Both the position numbers and the translations under genes were made by a program. DNA of 64,000 nucleotides from Devosia subaequoris (GTDB lineage Bacteria > Pseudomonadota > Alphaproteobacteria > Rhizobiales > Devosiaceae). This document shows, piece after piece, positions 41,496-49,737 of the stretch (positions within the stretch are counted from its first letter, which is position 1; each line of letters starts with the position of its first letter). Under the pieces are notes generated by a model, which worked only from the letters and a program-made list of their open reading frames with translations, was not told the DNA's origin and made no database searches. The stretch covers positions 330,873-394,872 of the forward strand of contig NZ_JACIEW010000003.1 of NCBI RefSeq assembly GCF_014197055.1, in the 5' to 3' direction.

Positions 41496-42167
41496 ATGTC
41501 CAGATACGATCTTTCGCAATCTGTCGGCGCAGCCACCTATCAACGCATGCGACAGGACATCATTGCCTGCCGCCTTCGCCCCGGAGACAAACTGCGGCTG
41601 GAGGGGCTTCGCGAACGCTATGATGCAGGCGTTAGCACGCTACGAGAGATTCTGAGCCGACTGGTCAGCGAGTCACTTGTAGTCGCGGAGGGGCAGAAGG
41701 GGTTTGCGGTTGCGCCAGTCACGCTGCAGGACTTGCGTGAAATCGCCGACCTCAGATTATTGCTCGAAAGCCACGCCCTCGCTCTTTCCCTGGCAGCGGG
41801 CGACCTGGAATGGGAAGGCCGCGTCGTTGCGGCGCATCACATACTGGCTGCCACTGAAAAGAAGTTGTTGGCAGGGCAGGAACGCCAGACGGTCAACTGG
41901 GTGCGATACGACTTCGCCTTTCACAACGCTCTCATCTCGGCATGCGGGTCACAGGTGCTCCTTGACCTGCATGCTGCAACGTTTGATCGCTTTCTGCGCT
42001 ATCACATGTGGGCAGCCAGCTTCCGCGGTGCCGGCGTAGTCGATGATCATCAGGTGCTGTTCGAAATGGCGATCGCCCGCGATGTCGATGGCGCACTGAC
42101 CATGTTGGCCACCCACGTCAATAGTGGCGTGGAGCATGTGCTGTTGACTGGGAGGCTGGACAGTTAA
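41496..42167 (+). CDS. GntR/FCD-family transcriptional regulator
   Basis: A 223-residue regulator with an N-terminal GntR winged helix (residues about 10-75; RLRPGDKLRLEGLRERYDAGVSTLREILSRLVSESLVVAEGQKGFAV) and an FCD domain (about 85-215; DFAFHNALISACGSQ, HQVLFEMAIARDVDGAL). The ATG at 41496 is the likely start; an upstream TTG two codons earlier is possible. It is divergent from dctPQM-aroQ and its stop overlaps the stop of the convergent shikimate dehydrogenase. It may give a second layer of control to the TRAP operon beside the TetR regulator. Confidence 0.83.
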   Translation: MSRYDLSQSVGAATYQRMRQDIIACRLRPGDKLRLEGLRERYDAGVSTLREILSRLVSESLVVAEGQKGFAVAPVTLQDLREIADLRLLLESHALALSLAAGDLEWEGRVVAAHHILAATEKKLLAGQERQTVNWVRYDFAFHNALISACGSQVLLDLHAATFDRFLRYHMWAASFRGAGVVDDHQVLFEMAIARDVDGALTMLATHVNSGVEHVLLTGRLDS

Positions 42168-43087
42168 GCATTTGCCGCAAACGTCTTGCTCATTTCCGCG
42201 CTGTCCGGATCAATATCGGTGAACAGACGGAAGGCACGAGCCGCTTGGTAGATGGCCATTCCGCCGCCGGGCAATGTGCGGCATCCAAGCCTCGAGGCCT
42301 GGCGGATCAGTTCGGTTTCGCGAGGAAAGTAGATTATGTCGGCCAGCCATTGATGCCGACCAAGTATTGCCGGATCGAAGGGCATGCCCGGCAGCTTCTC
42401 CATCCCTACGGGTGTGGCATTCACCACGCCGGCCGCTTGGCCGATCGCTTCTCCTAATTGGTCGGGCATCAGGGCCCGGGTGCGAGCATTACTGGTTCGC
42501 GCAATATGAGTGGCCAGAATTTGCGCCCGTGCGGCGTCGGCATCGACGATGTCGAGTGAAGTGGCGCCAAGTTGGACCAAGGCATGAGCAATAGCCGCGC
42601 CGGCGCCCCCTGCCCCGACCTGCACGACATGGTCCATCTGTACCGCGCCAAGGCCGACGCGGACGCTTTGGGCAAAGCCCCAGCTATCGGTGTTGTGTCC
42701 CATGCAGCCGCCATGTCTCAACACCACCGTATTCACGGCGCCAATCAGATCGGCTTCCGGCGACAAATCATCGAGCAATGGCAGAATAGCTTGTTTGAAG
42801 GGATAGGTGATGTTCAGCCCTGAATAGCCACGCTCCTTGACTGCGGCTAGCATGGCCTCAAGGTCGTTGTCTTCGAGGCCAAGGCGGTCGAAGTCGATCA
42901 AGTCATAGCGGTAGTGGAGGCCGTGTCGTTCCCCTTCAGCTTCGTGCATGGCCGGTGTGAGCGACGAACCAATACCCCGCCCCAATAAGCCGACCCGCAC
43001 GACCTTGTCTTGTCTACCAGCAAAACCGGAGCGCGCCGCATCAACGATCGCGAAGGCTTTTCGAACGCGATCACCTTGTTTAGTCAC
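42164..43087 (-). CDS. Quinate/shikimate dehydrogenase (NAD type, AroE family)
   Basis: A 307-residue dehydrogenase. The substrate region GRGIGSSLTPAMHEAEG (Ser and Thr binding quinate/shikimate), the catalytic lysine in LNITYPFKQ and the aspartate in NTDSWGF are conserved. The dinucleotide motif VGAGGAGAAI is followed by an acidic residue at the end of the next strand (LDIVDAD), which favours NAD+ over NADP+, as in catabolic enzymes. I chose the GTG at 43087, with GGGAG seven bases upstream. An ATG at 43129 would add 14 residues. It diverges from tetR, with a TetR site in between, so a role in quinate/shikimate oxidation is likely. Confidence 0.84.
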   Translation of the reverse strand: MTKQGDRVRKAFAIVDAARSGFAGRQDKVVRVGLLGRGIGSSLTPAMHEAEGERHGLHYRYDLIDFDRLGLEDNDLEAMLAAVKERGYSGLNITYPFKQAILPLLDDLSPEADLIGAVNTVVLRHGGCMGHNTDSWGFAQSVRVGLGAVQMDHVVQVGAGGAGAAIAHALVQLGATSLDIVDADAARAQILATHIARTSNARTRALMPDQLGEAIGQAAGVVNATPVGMEKLPGMPFDPAILGRHQWLADIIYFPRETELIRQASRLGCRTLPGGGMAIYQAARAFRLFTDIDPDSAEMSKTFAANA

Positions 43088-43176
43088 CGAGGAGCTCCCT
43101 GGCGGAAAACTCTCCGCCCTTGTTTTCATACGCCCCTCGCCATTAGAAGAACGTGAGGGCATTTTCTCCACAATGT

Positions 43177-43190
43177 ACGAACTGGTTAGT
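43177..43190. promoter_or_regulatory. TetR-type operator between the dehydrogenase and tetR
   Basis: ACGAACTGGTTAGT, one mismatch from the perfect palindrome, inside TGTACGAACTGGTTAGTTCG. It lies 54 bases upstream of the tetR start and 90 upstream of the divergent dehydrogenase. Confidence 0.65.
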
Positions 43191-43230
43191 TCGGTCAATT
43201 CGGAGAGTATTGGAAAGGCATTTTTTCCCG

Positions 43231-43914
43231 ATGGCGGAAATGGGGTCGGATGTGAAAAAGGCAGGGCGCAGGACGCCTGCACGCCAGCAAGACCCGGAGG
43301 GAACGCGGGCCAACATTATCGAGGTGGCCAGCCAGGAATTTGCCCTCAACGGCCTTTCAGGCGCGCGGATCGACGAGATTGCCGCCAAGACGCGCTCCTC
43401 CAAACGGATGATTTACTACTATTTCGGCGACAAGGAGGGGCTTTACCTCAGCGCATTGGAAGCCGCCTATGCGACTGTACGGGAAGGTGAGGCTGAACTT
43501 GATATTGCCGGACTTCCACCCGTCGACGGGATGCGGCGCCTGGTGGAATTTACTTTCGACCATCATCACCAGCATGAAAACTTCATTCGCATGGTGATGA
43601 TCGAGAACATCCACCATGGGCAATATCTGGAACGGTCAGGCGTCGTGCGGGAACTGAACGTCACAGCGATCGCCCGGATCAAGGAGCTCTATGAGCGCGG
43701 CGTCAGCGAGGGGCACTTTCGGCCGGGACTGGATCCACTGGAAATCCATTGGCAAATCAGCGCACTTTGCTTCTTCAACGTCTCGAACCGGGCTACATTC
43801 TCACAATTGTTCGCACGCGACTTCGGCAGTGCAGAAATGCAGATGAAGCTCAAGCAGAATACCAGTGAAATGGTCTTGCGCTATCTGGCACGCGAAGCCG
43901 CACCCAGGCTCTGA
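43231..43914 (+). CDS. TetR-family regulator of the quinate/shikimate genes
   Basis: A 227-residue TetR-family repressor. The helix-turn-helix lies at residues about 22-65 (IIEVASQEFALNGLSGARIDEIAAKTRSSKRMIYYYFGDKEGLY), followed by a helical ligand domain that contains HHHQHENFIRMVMIENIHHGQYL. I chose the ATG at 43231. An ATG three codons later is equally possible; neither has a strong ribosome binding site. It is divergent from the dehydrogenase and just upstream of the dehydroshikimate dehydratase, with a matching palindrome at each promoter. Confidence 0.84.
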   Translation: MAEMGSDVKKAGRRTPARQQDPEGTRANIIEVASQEFALNGLSGARIDEIAAKTRSSKRMIYYYFGDKEGLYLSALEAAYATVREGEAELDIAGLPPVDGMRRLVEFTFDHHHQHENFIRMVMIENIHHGQYLERSGVVRELNVTAIARIKELYERGVSEGHFRPGLDPLEIHWQISALCFFNVSNRATFSQLFARDFGSAEMQMKLKQNTSEMVLRYLAREAAPRL

Positions 43915-43999
43915 GCTCCATCAGGAGGGAGAGCGAAGGCCTGTCAGCGTCACTTGGCGGATGTCTCGTTGACCATGTTCTTTCACATCGGTACATTGT

Positions 44000-44013
44000 A
44001 CGAACTGGTTCGT
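44000..44013. promoter_or_regulatory. TetR-type operator upstream of the dehydroshikimate dehydratase
   Basis: ACGAACTGGTTCGT is a perfect 14-bp palindrome ending 13 bases before the start codon, so bound repressor would block initiation. Confidence 0.72.
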
Positions 44014-44026
44014 TCAGGATTGTGTC

Positions 44027-45913
44027 ATGAAGACGTCTATCGCCACGGTTTCCATCAGCGGAGACCTTCGGGAGAAGCTGGAAGCCATCGCCGCGGCGGG
44101 CTTTGACGGGGTAGAAATTTTCGAGAACGACTTTCTCTCCTTTGACCGCAGTCCGGCCGAGGTGAGGCGCATGGCCTTGGACCTTGGTTTAGAAATTACC
44201 CTCTTCCAGCCGTTTCGGGATTTCGAGGGCCTGCCAGCGTTGCAACGGGCGCAATCCTTTGAGCGGGCCGAGCGGAAATTCGATCTCATGGAAGAACTTG
44301 GTGCGCCGCTCATGCTGGTCTGTTCCAACGTGGCGCCGGCGGCGCTCGGCGGCATTGATCGCGCGGCGGCCGATTTCCACGAACTGGGAGAGCAGGCACG
44401 CAAACGCGGCCTGAAAATTGGCTACGAAGCTCTTGCTTGGGGGCGGCACATCAACGACCACCGCGACGCTTGGGAAATCGTACGCAGGGCCGATCACCCC
44501 AATGTTGGCGTCATTCTCGACAGCTTCCACAGCTTGTCGCGCCGCATCGATTCCGATTCGATCCGCGCCATTCCCGGCGATAAAATTTTCATTGTACAAC
44601 TGGCCGACGCACCGGCGCTTGATATGGACCTGCTCTACTGGAGCCGCCACTTCCGTAACATGCCGGGAGAGGGCGACCTCCCTGTCGTTGACTTTGCCCG
44701 CGCCGTGGTAGCCACCGGCTATGACGGTCCATTCTCGCTTGAAATCTTCAACGACCAGTTTCGCTCAGGCTCACCGCGCGCTATTGCCCAGGACGGACAT
44801 CGATCGCTCGTTTTCCTGATGGACGAGGTCAGGGCGGCTGAGCCCGAGCTGTCTCATAGTTTGCCCATACTACCGCCGCGAAGAATGGTGAAAGGCGTCT
44901 CCTTCATCGAATTTACGGCCGATGAAGCCGAAGCGCAGAGCCTTCGGTCAATGCTCCGGCAACTGGGATTTGCGTTTACCGGCCGCCACAAAAACAAGAA
45001 TGTGGAACGCTTCACCCAGGGCGACATCAACATTGTCGTCAACACCGAACGCGAGGGGCTGGCCCACGCTGCCTACGTGACGCACGGCACGTCCGCCTAT
45101 GCAATGGGTCTTCTAGTCGATGACGCCCAGGCAGCGCTGGACCGCGCCAAAGCGCTGGGTGCCCAGCCTTTTCTGCAGGGTGTTGCGCCGGGAGAACTGG
45201 CGATCCCCGCGGTCCGGGGTGTCGGCGGCGGGGTCATTTATTTCCTCGATGACCACTCCGACCTTGCAAAGGTCTGGGACATCGAGTTCGAGCCGCTTCC
45301 CCCGCAGACGGGTGGTGCCGGGTTAATCGGATTCGATCATGTCGCCCAGACGATGAATTATGAGGAGATGCTCACATGGATTCTCTTCTACCGCTCGATT
45401 TTCGACGTGGACAAGGGACCAATGGTTGACGTTATCGACCCGTCTGGCCTGGTGCGAAGCCAGGTCATCTCCAATGAGACCGGCACTTTGCGCCTGACCC
45501 TCAACGGAGCGGAGAGTCACCGGACTCTGGCGGGCCGGTTCATCGCAGAAACCTTCGGATCAAGCGTTCAGCACATTGCCTTTGTGTCCAACGACATTTT
45601 CGCCACCGCGGCGAAACTTAAGGAAAACGGCCTGGTGACCTTGGAAATCTCGCCAAACTACTATGCCGACCTGGAGGCTCGGCTTGGACTAGGGGCTGAG
45701 ACGATAGCAAAGTTGAAAAGCGCCAATCTGCTCTATGACCGGGACGAGAAGGGCGAGTATTTTCAGCTCTACTCAGCCAACTTCGGTGATGGTTTCTTCT
45801 TTGAGATCGTCCAGAGAAAAGGGGCCTACGCAGGCTTTGGCGCAATCAACGCGCCGTTCCGCATCGCCGCTCAGAAGCGTGCATCTCGCCCTGCCAGTGT
45901 CCCACGAAGGTGA
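44027..45913 (+). CDS. quiC: 3-dehydroshikimate dehydratase, isomerase-dioxygenase-like fusion (QuiC type)
   Basis: A 628-residue two-domain protein. The N-terminal half (residues 1-270) is an AP-endonuclease-2-type TIM barrel with metal-ligand candidates in YEALAWGRHI, VILDSFHSL, FIVQLADAP and LEIFNDQF; it converts 3-dehydroshikimate to protocatechuate in QuiC/AsbF relatives. The C-terminal half (about 285-600) resembles 4-hydroxyphenylpyruvate dioxygenase and keeps a 2-His-1-Glu metal triad, H438 (FDHVAQTM), H516 (QHIAFVSND) and E593 (FFFEIVQ). Fusions of this kind are known in Pseudomonas. The TetR operator just upstream ties it to the quinate genes. Protocatechuate would then enter the beta-ketoadipate pathway, which is not in this window. 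Confidence 0.86.
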   Translation: MKTSIATVSISGDLREKLEAIAAAGFDGVEIFENDFLSFDRSPAEVRRMALDLGLEITLFQPFRDFEGLPALQRAQSFERAERKFDLMEELGAPLMLVCSNVAPAALGGIDRAAADFHELGEQARKRGLKIGYEALAWGRHINDHRDAWEIVRRADHPNVGVILDSFHSLSRRIDSDSIRAIPGDKIFIVQLADAPALDMDLLYWSRHFRNMPGEGDLPVVDFARAVVATGYDGPFSLEIFNDQFRSGSPRAIAQDGHRSLVFLMDEVRAAEPELSHSLPILPPRRMVKGVSFIEFTADEAEAQSLRSMLRQLGFAFTGRHKNKNVERFTQGDINIVVNTEREGLAHAAYVTHGTSAYAMGLLVDDAQAALDRAKALGAQPFLQGVAPGELAIPAVRGVGGGVIYFLDDHSDLAKVWDIEFEPLPPQTGGAGLIGFDHVAQTMNYEEMLTWILFYRSIFDVDKGPMVDVIDPSGLVRSQVISNETGTLRLTLNGAESHRTLAGRFIAETFGSSVQHIAFVSNDIFATAAKLKENGLVTLEISPNYYADLEARLGLGAETIAKLKSANLLYDRDEKGEYFQLYSANFGDGFFFEIVQRKGAYAGFGAINAPFRIAAQKRASRPASVPRR

Positions 45914-46156
45914 GGTGCTGACCGCGACCTCCAAGTCACCCGCCTGCAATCCATCGACCTCCTTGCTTCTGCCAAACCGATTGCGTCCAGCTCGACAATA
46001 GGCTGCCTGCAACAAGGGTTCGACGTTTTGGCTATCCCCGGCTACGACCGGGTGACCGATATGGGGCGTGTTGCAGATCGGCAGGTCCGGATCCCAATCC
46101 GCTCCTCGACGCTTGCGGGGGCTGACCTGCGCGTAATAACAGCCCTTGGCCGCTTG

Positions 46157-47065
46157 CTAGAGAGCTCCAGCGTTGGACCGCCGAACGAGCTCATCCACAA
46201 CAATGCGGACCCTGGGGAGTATCGCACGGGTTGCGGGCCATACAGCGCTGAACGATGATCGCACCCGGCACCTATCCGGCAACACTTCGACCAGTTCTTT
46301 TCGATCGATGTGAGGCTGCAGAAGGGACTGCGGCATTTGGCATAAGCCAAAACCGGCAACCGCCATATCTATGACCACCTCCCCGTCAGTCACCAGGTGT
46401 GTCGCTGGTGGTTCAATGGACGTCGCCCGTCCGTCCTCATCGACGAAGCGCCAGGGCGCCGCTCTGCCTGGTCTGCCACCGAGGACGCAGGCATGACTTT
46501 GGAGATCTCGTAGGGTTGTCGGCTCCCCTGCTTCTGCGAGATAGCCTGGCGCGGCGCAAAGAGTGAGGCGCTGCGATCCGAGCGGACGGGCAGCGATGTC
46601 GGTTCGGTCAGGCAACTCTCCAAAGCGAAGACAGAGGTCTACCCCTTCTTCGACAGGGTCGATGATCCGGTCCGAGAAGCTGGCTTCCATGCGAAGGTCG
46701 GGGTACGCCCTGAGGATATCCATAAGGATCGGCATGGCGATCCGCCGTCCGAACGCGGCAGGCATGTCCACACGCAGCACACCTCGCACCGAGCTGGCCT
46801 TGGACCGGGCGACGTCTTCCGCTGCGCGGAGCTGATCGAGTGCAGCTTCGGCTTGCTCGAGATAAGCCGCGCCTTCGGGCGTCAACGACAGGCGGCGCGT
46901 CGTCCGATGCAGAAGCTTGACCCCAAGCTTACCTTCCAATTGGGCCACCGATTTGGCGACGGCCGACTTGGTGATCCCAAAATGTGCCGCCGCCGCGGTG
47001 AACGACCCGGCCTTCACCGCGGCGATAAAGATTTCTACGCCAGCAAAAGCATTGGTAAGAGCCAT
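46157..47065 (-). CDS. LysR-family regulator
   Basis: A 302-residue LysR-type regulator. The helix-turn-helix at residues about 3-62 reads FIAAVKAGSFTAAAAHFGITKSAVAKSVAQLEGKLGVKLLHRTTRRLSLT, and an effector domain follows (about 90-295). The ATG at 47065 follows GGAG at 9 bases; an in-frame TTG start five codons earlier is less likely. It diverges from the old-yellow-enzyme gene with 107 bases between starts, the standard layout for a LysR activator and its target reductase. The 243-base gap 45914-46156 downstream holds nothing recognisable. Confidence 0.85.
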   Translation of the reverse strand: MALTNAFAGVEIFIAAVKAGSFTAAAAHFGITKSAVAKSVAQLEGKLGVKLLHRTTRRLSLTPEGAAYLEQAEAALDQLRAAEDVARSKASSVRGVLRVDMPAAFGRRIAMPILMDILRAYPDLRMEASFSDRIIDPVEEGVDLCLRFGELPDRTDIAARPLGSQRLTLCAAPGYLAEAGEPTTLRDLQSHACVLGGRPGRAAPWRFVDEDGRATSIEPPATHLVTDGEVVIDMAVAGFGLCQMPQSLLQPHIDRKELVEVLPDRCRVRSSFSAVWPATRAILPRVRIVVDELVRRSNAGAL

Positions 47066-47172
47066 CCGCACGCGCTCCAATTGACGACCTGAGGTATACG
47101 GTTTGACAACTAGAAGCGCAATTGTCCACAGGACGGGACGGGGCCATATCTGCGGTAACCAAGGAAATGCAG

Positions 47173-48228
47173 ATGTCCCGTTTGTTCGATCCGTTGCAGG
47201 TTGGCGCTCTTACGCTGCCGAACCGCGTTATCATGGCCCCGCTTACCCGGAAACGTTCCGGCGTTGAGCGGGTGCCGAATTCCATGATGGCTGAATACTA
47301 TCGGCAGCGGGCTGGTGCTGGATTGATTTTGAGCGAAGCGACCTCGGTGTCCCCACAGGGCGTTGGCTATTGGGGCACCCCGGGTATCTGGAGCGATGCC
47401 CAAGTCCAAGGCTGGCGGCACGTCACGCGGGAGGTCCACCAAGCCGGCGGTCGCATCTTCCTGCAGCTCTGGCATGTTGGCCGCATCTCCGACCCCGACC
47501 TGCTCGGTGGTGAGCGCCCCGTAGCGCCGAGTGCGATCGCTGCAGCAGGTCACGTCTCAGGATTACGCCCAAAGCGGCCGCATCCCGTTCCACGAGCTCT
47601 CGAAACCGAGGAAGTCCCTGGCATCGTCGAGGACTTTCGACGTGGCGCGCAGAGGGCTAAGACGGCCGGCTTCGATGGCGTCGAACTGCATGCCGCCAAT
47701 GGCTATCTGATCGATCAGTTCCTACAGGACAAGACCAACGAGCGCACCGATCGCTATGGCGGCTCGGTCGAGAACCGCGCCAGGTTCCTGCTTGAGATCG
47801 TGGACGCGGTGATTGAGGTGTGGGGCCCTGATCGCGTCGGTGTCCATCTGCGCCCTCGGGGCGAGGAACACGATATGGGTGACAGCAATCCCAGGGCAAT
47901 CTTCGGCTATGTCGCTGACGAACTGGCGAAGCGGAAAATCGCTTTCATTTTCGTCCGGGAGATTGAAGCGGAAGACAGCCTGCTTGGTGAGATCAAGCGC
48001 CGGTTCGGTGGTCCGGTCATCGCCAACGAACTCATGTCAAAAGACGATGGGGAGCGCTTGATCGAGAGTGGGCATGCCGACGCTTTGGCGTTCGGTCGGG
48101 ACTACATCGCTACCCCGGACCTGGCCGAGCGCCTCCAACAGAACCTGCCATTGAACACACCGAACAAGGCCACGTTCTATGGAGGGGGACCTGAAGGCTA
48201 CACCGACTACCCCAGATTGCTAACGTGA
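47173..48228 (+). CDS. Old yellow enzyme-family flavin ene-reductase (NemA-like)
   Basis: A 351-residue FMN oxidoreductase of the OYE/NemA family, which reduces activated C=C bonds, nitro esters or maleimides with NAD(P)H. The start MSRLFDPLQVGALTLPNRVIMAPLTR, the substrate-binding motif ELHAANGYLIDQFLQD (His-Asn pair) and the family stretch TDRYGGSVENRARFLLE are clear. The FMN phosphate region is GRDYIATPDL. I chose the ATG at 47173 because AAGGA sits seven bases before it. The divergent LysR gene is the probable regulator, perhaps responding to electrophiles. Confidence 0.88.
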   Translation: MSRLFDPLQVGALTLPNRVIMAPLTRKRSGVERVPNSMMAEYYRQRAGAGLILSEATSVSPQGVGYWGTPGIWSDAQVQGWRHVTREVHQAGGRIFLQLWHVGRISDPDLLGGERPVAPSAIAAAGHVSGLRPKRPHPVPRALETEEVPGIVEDFRRGAQRAKTAGFDGVELHAANGYLIDQFLQDKTNERTDRYGGSVENRARFLLEIVDAVIEVWGPDRVGVHLRPRGEEHDMGDSNPRAIFGYVADELAKRKIAFIFVREIEAEDSLLGEIKRRFGGPVIANELMSKDDGERLIESGHADALAFGRDYIATPDLAERLQQNLPLNTPNKATFYGGGPEGYTDYPRLLT

Positions 48229-48846
48229 GGGAAGGCGAGCGGAACGATCGACTTCCGATCTGTGGAGGCGCGTAGACGCGAGCTGGTGGTTGGAGGCGGC
48301 GTCGGCCTGGCACCTGCGTTTCAAGTCGCCCTGCATCGATCGCTTGAGGCTTTCGAGGCCAGGCTGATACCTCGCGTTGCCTTCGCTGTCCTTGGTGCCG
48401 ATGCTGGTATTATCGGCATCGGGCACCTCGCTCAGCAAACCAAACTAATGTAATATCTAGCAAACCAGACCGATACGAATCCGCCTTCGTTCAGATCGGC
48501 AGAAAGCCTCTGTTTCGAAGTCCTGCGTCCTTACCGCACCGACCGTCTTCAAGAAGTCAATTGACATCGCGAATGAACGTTGGGGCGCGTTGCCGATCGG
48601 CAGGTTATGGAAGCCCCCTGCCATTCCCGCCAGGCTCGCAGGTGACATTTGAGGGGGCCGTTTCCGGACAGTCCTGTACTGTTCACACCTTGCCCTAAGC
48701 GGACACTGACGTCAGCCGCCGCAAATAGCCGCGTGCCAGCCAGTGGAGCGAACGATTGTGGCAGGAGCTTTCTCGTCCAGCAGCGTGCCGTGTCACGACA
48801 ACAGTTAACTCTCCAGCGCCGCGAGGTGATGCAAAAGGTCGAATCA
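48229..48846. other. 618-base stretch without a recognisable gene
   Basis: Between the old-yellow-enzyme gene and the next gntR gene. Short frames are present on both strands (for example 48262-48453 plus, 48549-48875 minus), but none has a ribosome binding site plus recognisable motif. Composition and codon pattern look like decayed coding sequence. I see no tRNA, inverted terminal repeat or operator. Confidence 0.5.
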
Positions 48847-49629
48847 CTAGAATCCGACAGACCCCGCATTTTCAAGACCTGCGGTTCTGCGGTTAAATTC
48901 CAGCATCTGGGCCATTTCTCTCTCCGCGCCCATGGAGTCCCTCGCTCGGATTGCCTCGGCCACCTTGATGTGGCCCTCGCGTGTCACCGGCTCGGGGCTC
49001 TTGGCCAACACGCCATACTCATATGAAATCCACAGCATGGTGAGGATGATGGGGCGCAGTTGCCTCATCATTAGATTGCCGGTGGCTTCCAGAATCGTAG
49101 CGTGAAAGGTGCAATCCGCGTCGAAAAGGTCCTCAACCGACCCTGAGGTGGGATGCATTGCATAGGCCGCATCCGAGATGGTTGCTACCTGTGCTTCGGT
49201 AGCTCGAACCGCAGCCAATGCAGCTGCCTGGGGCTCGATAATGCTTCGGAGCTCGGTCGTTTCGGCGAACATGGATTGCAGCCTCGGATGGCTCGGCTCG
49301 TGCCATGCCACAACCTGAGCATCCAGAAGGCTCCATTCTTCGACCGGTCGCACACGTGTGCCGTAGCGGCGTGCCGTTCGCACCATGCCTTTTCCCGACA
49401 GAACCTTGATCGCGTCGCGAACTGTGGTCCGGCTGACCCCCAGTGAAGCAGCAAGTTCAGGCTCTGTCGGCATAATCTCGCCTGGACGATAAACATCATT
49501 CGCAATCCGTCGTCCCAGGTCGTCGACGGCGATCTTTGTAGCGCCAGTTGGAAGCGCCGATCCGATCACGGCGTAGAGAAGATCAGGCATTTTCGGACGC
49601 ATCGCCGCCTGCGCATCATCGTCTGCCAT
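48847..49629 (-). CDS. FCD-type GntR regulator of the second TRAP/dehydratase operon
   Basis: A 260-residue regulator with a GntR winged helix (residues about 38-100; RPGEIMPTEPELAASLGVSRTTVRDAIKVLSGKGMVRTARRYGTRVRP) and an FCD domain (about 115-245; DCTFHATILEATGN). It resembles the galactonate-operon regulator DgoR and the uxu/exu-type regulators. The ribosome binding region is AAGGTGAG. It diverges from a TRAP transporter and a galactonate-dehydratase-like gene, with a 22-bp imperfect palindrome in between. It probably represses that operon until the sugar acid is present. Confidence 0.84.
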   Translation of the reverse strand: MADDDAQAAMRPKMPDLLYAVIGSALPTGATKIAVDDLGRRIANDVYRPGEIMPTEPELAASLGVSRTTVRDAIKVLSGKGMVRTARRYGTRVRPVEEWSLLDAQVVAWHEPSHPRLQSMFAETTELRSIIEPQAAALAAVRATEAQVATISDAAYAMHPTSGSVEDLFDADCTFHATILEATGNLMMRQLRPIILTMLWISYEYGVLAKSPEPVTREGHIKVAEAIRARDSMGAEREMAQMLEFNRRTAGLENAGSVGF

Positions 49630-49659
49630 TACTCACCTTTACATATGATCTAAAGAATT

Positions 49660-49681
49660 GCATCATCGCTAGTGATGGTGC
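49660..49681. promoter_or_regulatory. GntR-type operator between gntR and dctP
   Basis: Imperfect 22-bp palindrome centred on CTAG (49669-49672). Arms read GCATCATCG and AGTGATGGTGC, with two mismatched pairs. It lies 31 bases upstream of the gntR start and 57 upstream of dctP, in the only gap between them. Confidence 0.5.
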
Positions 49682-49737
49682 TCCGGAAGCCACCAAACCG
49701 CCAACTTGGCCATAAGGCCGTTCTAGGGAGGACAACT

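Noticed and set aside
45914..46156. Possible gene fragment between quiC and the LysR gene
   Set aside because: No frame with recognisable similarity or ribosome binding site; treated as intergenic.
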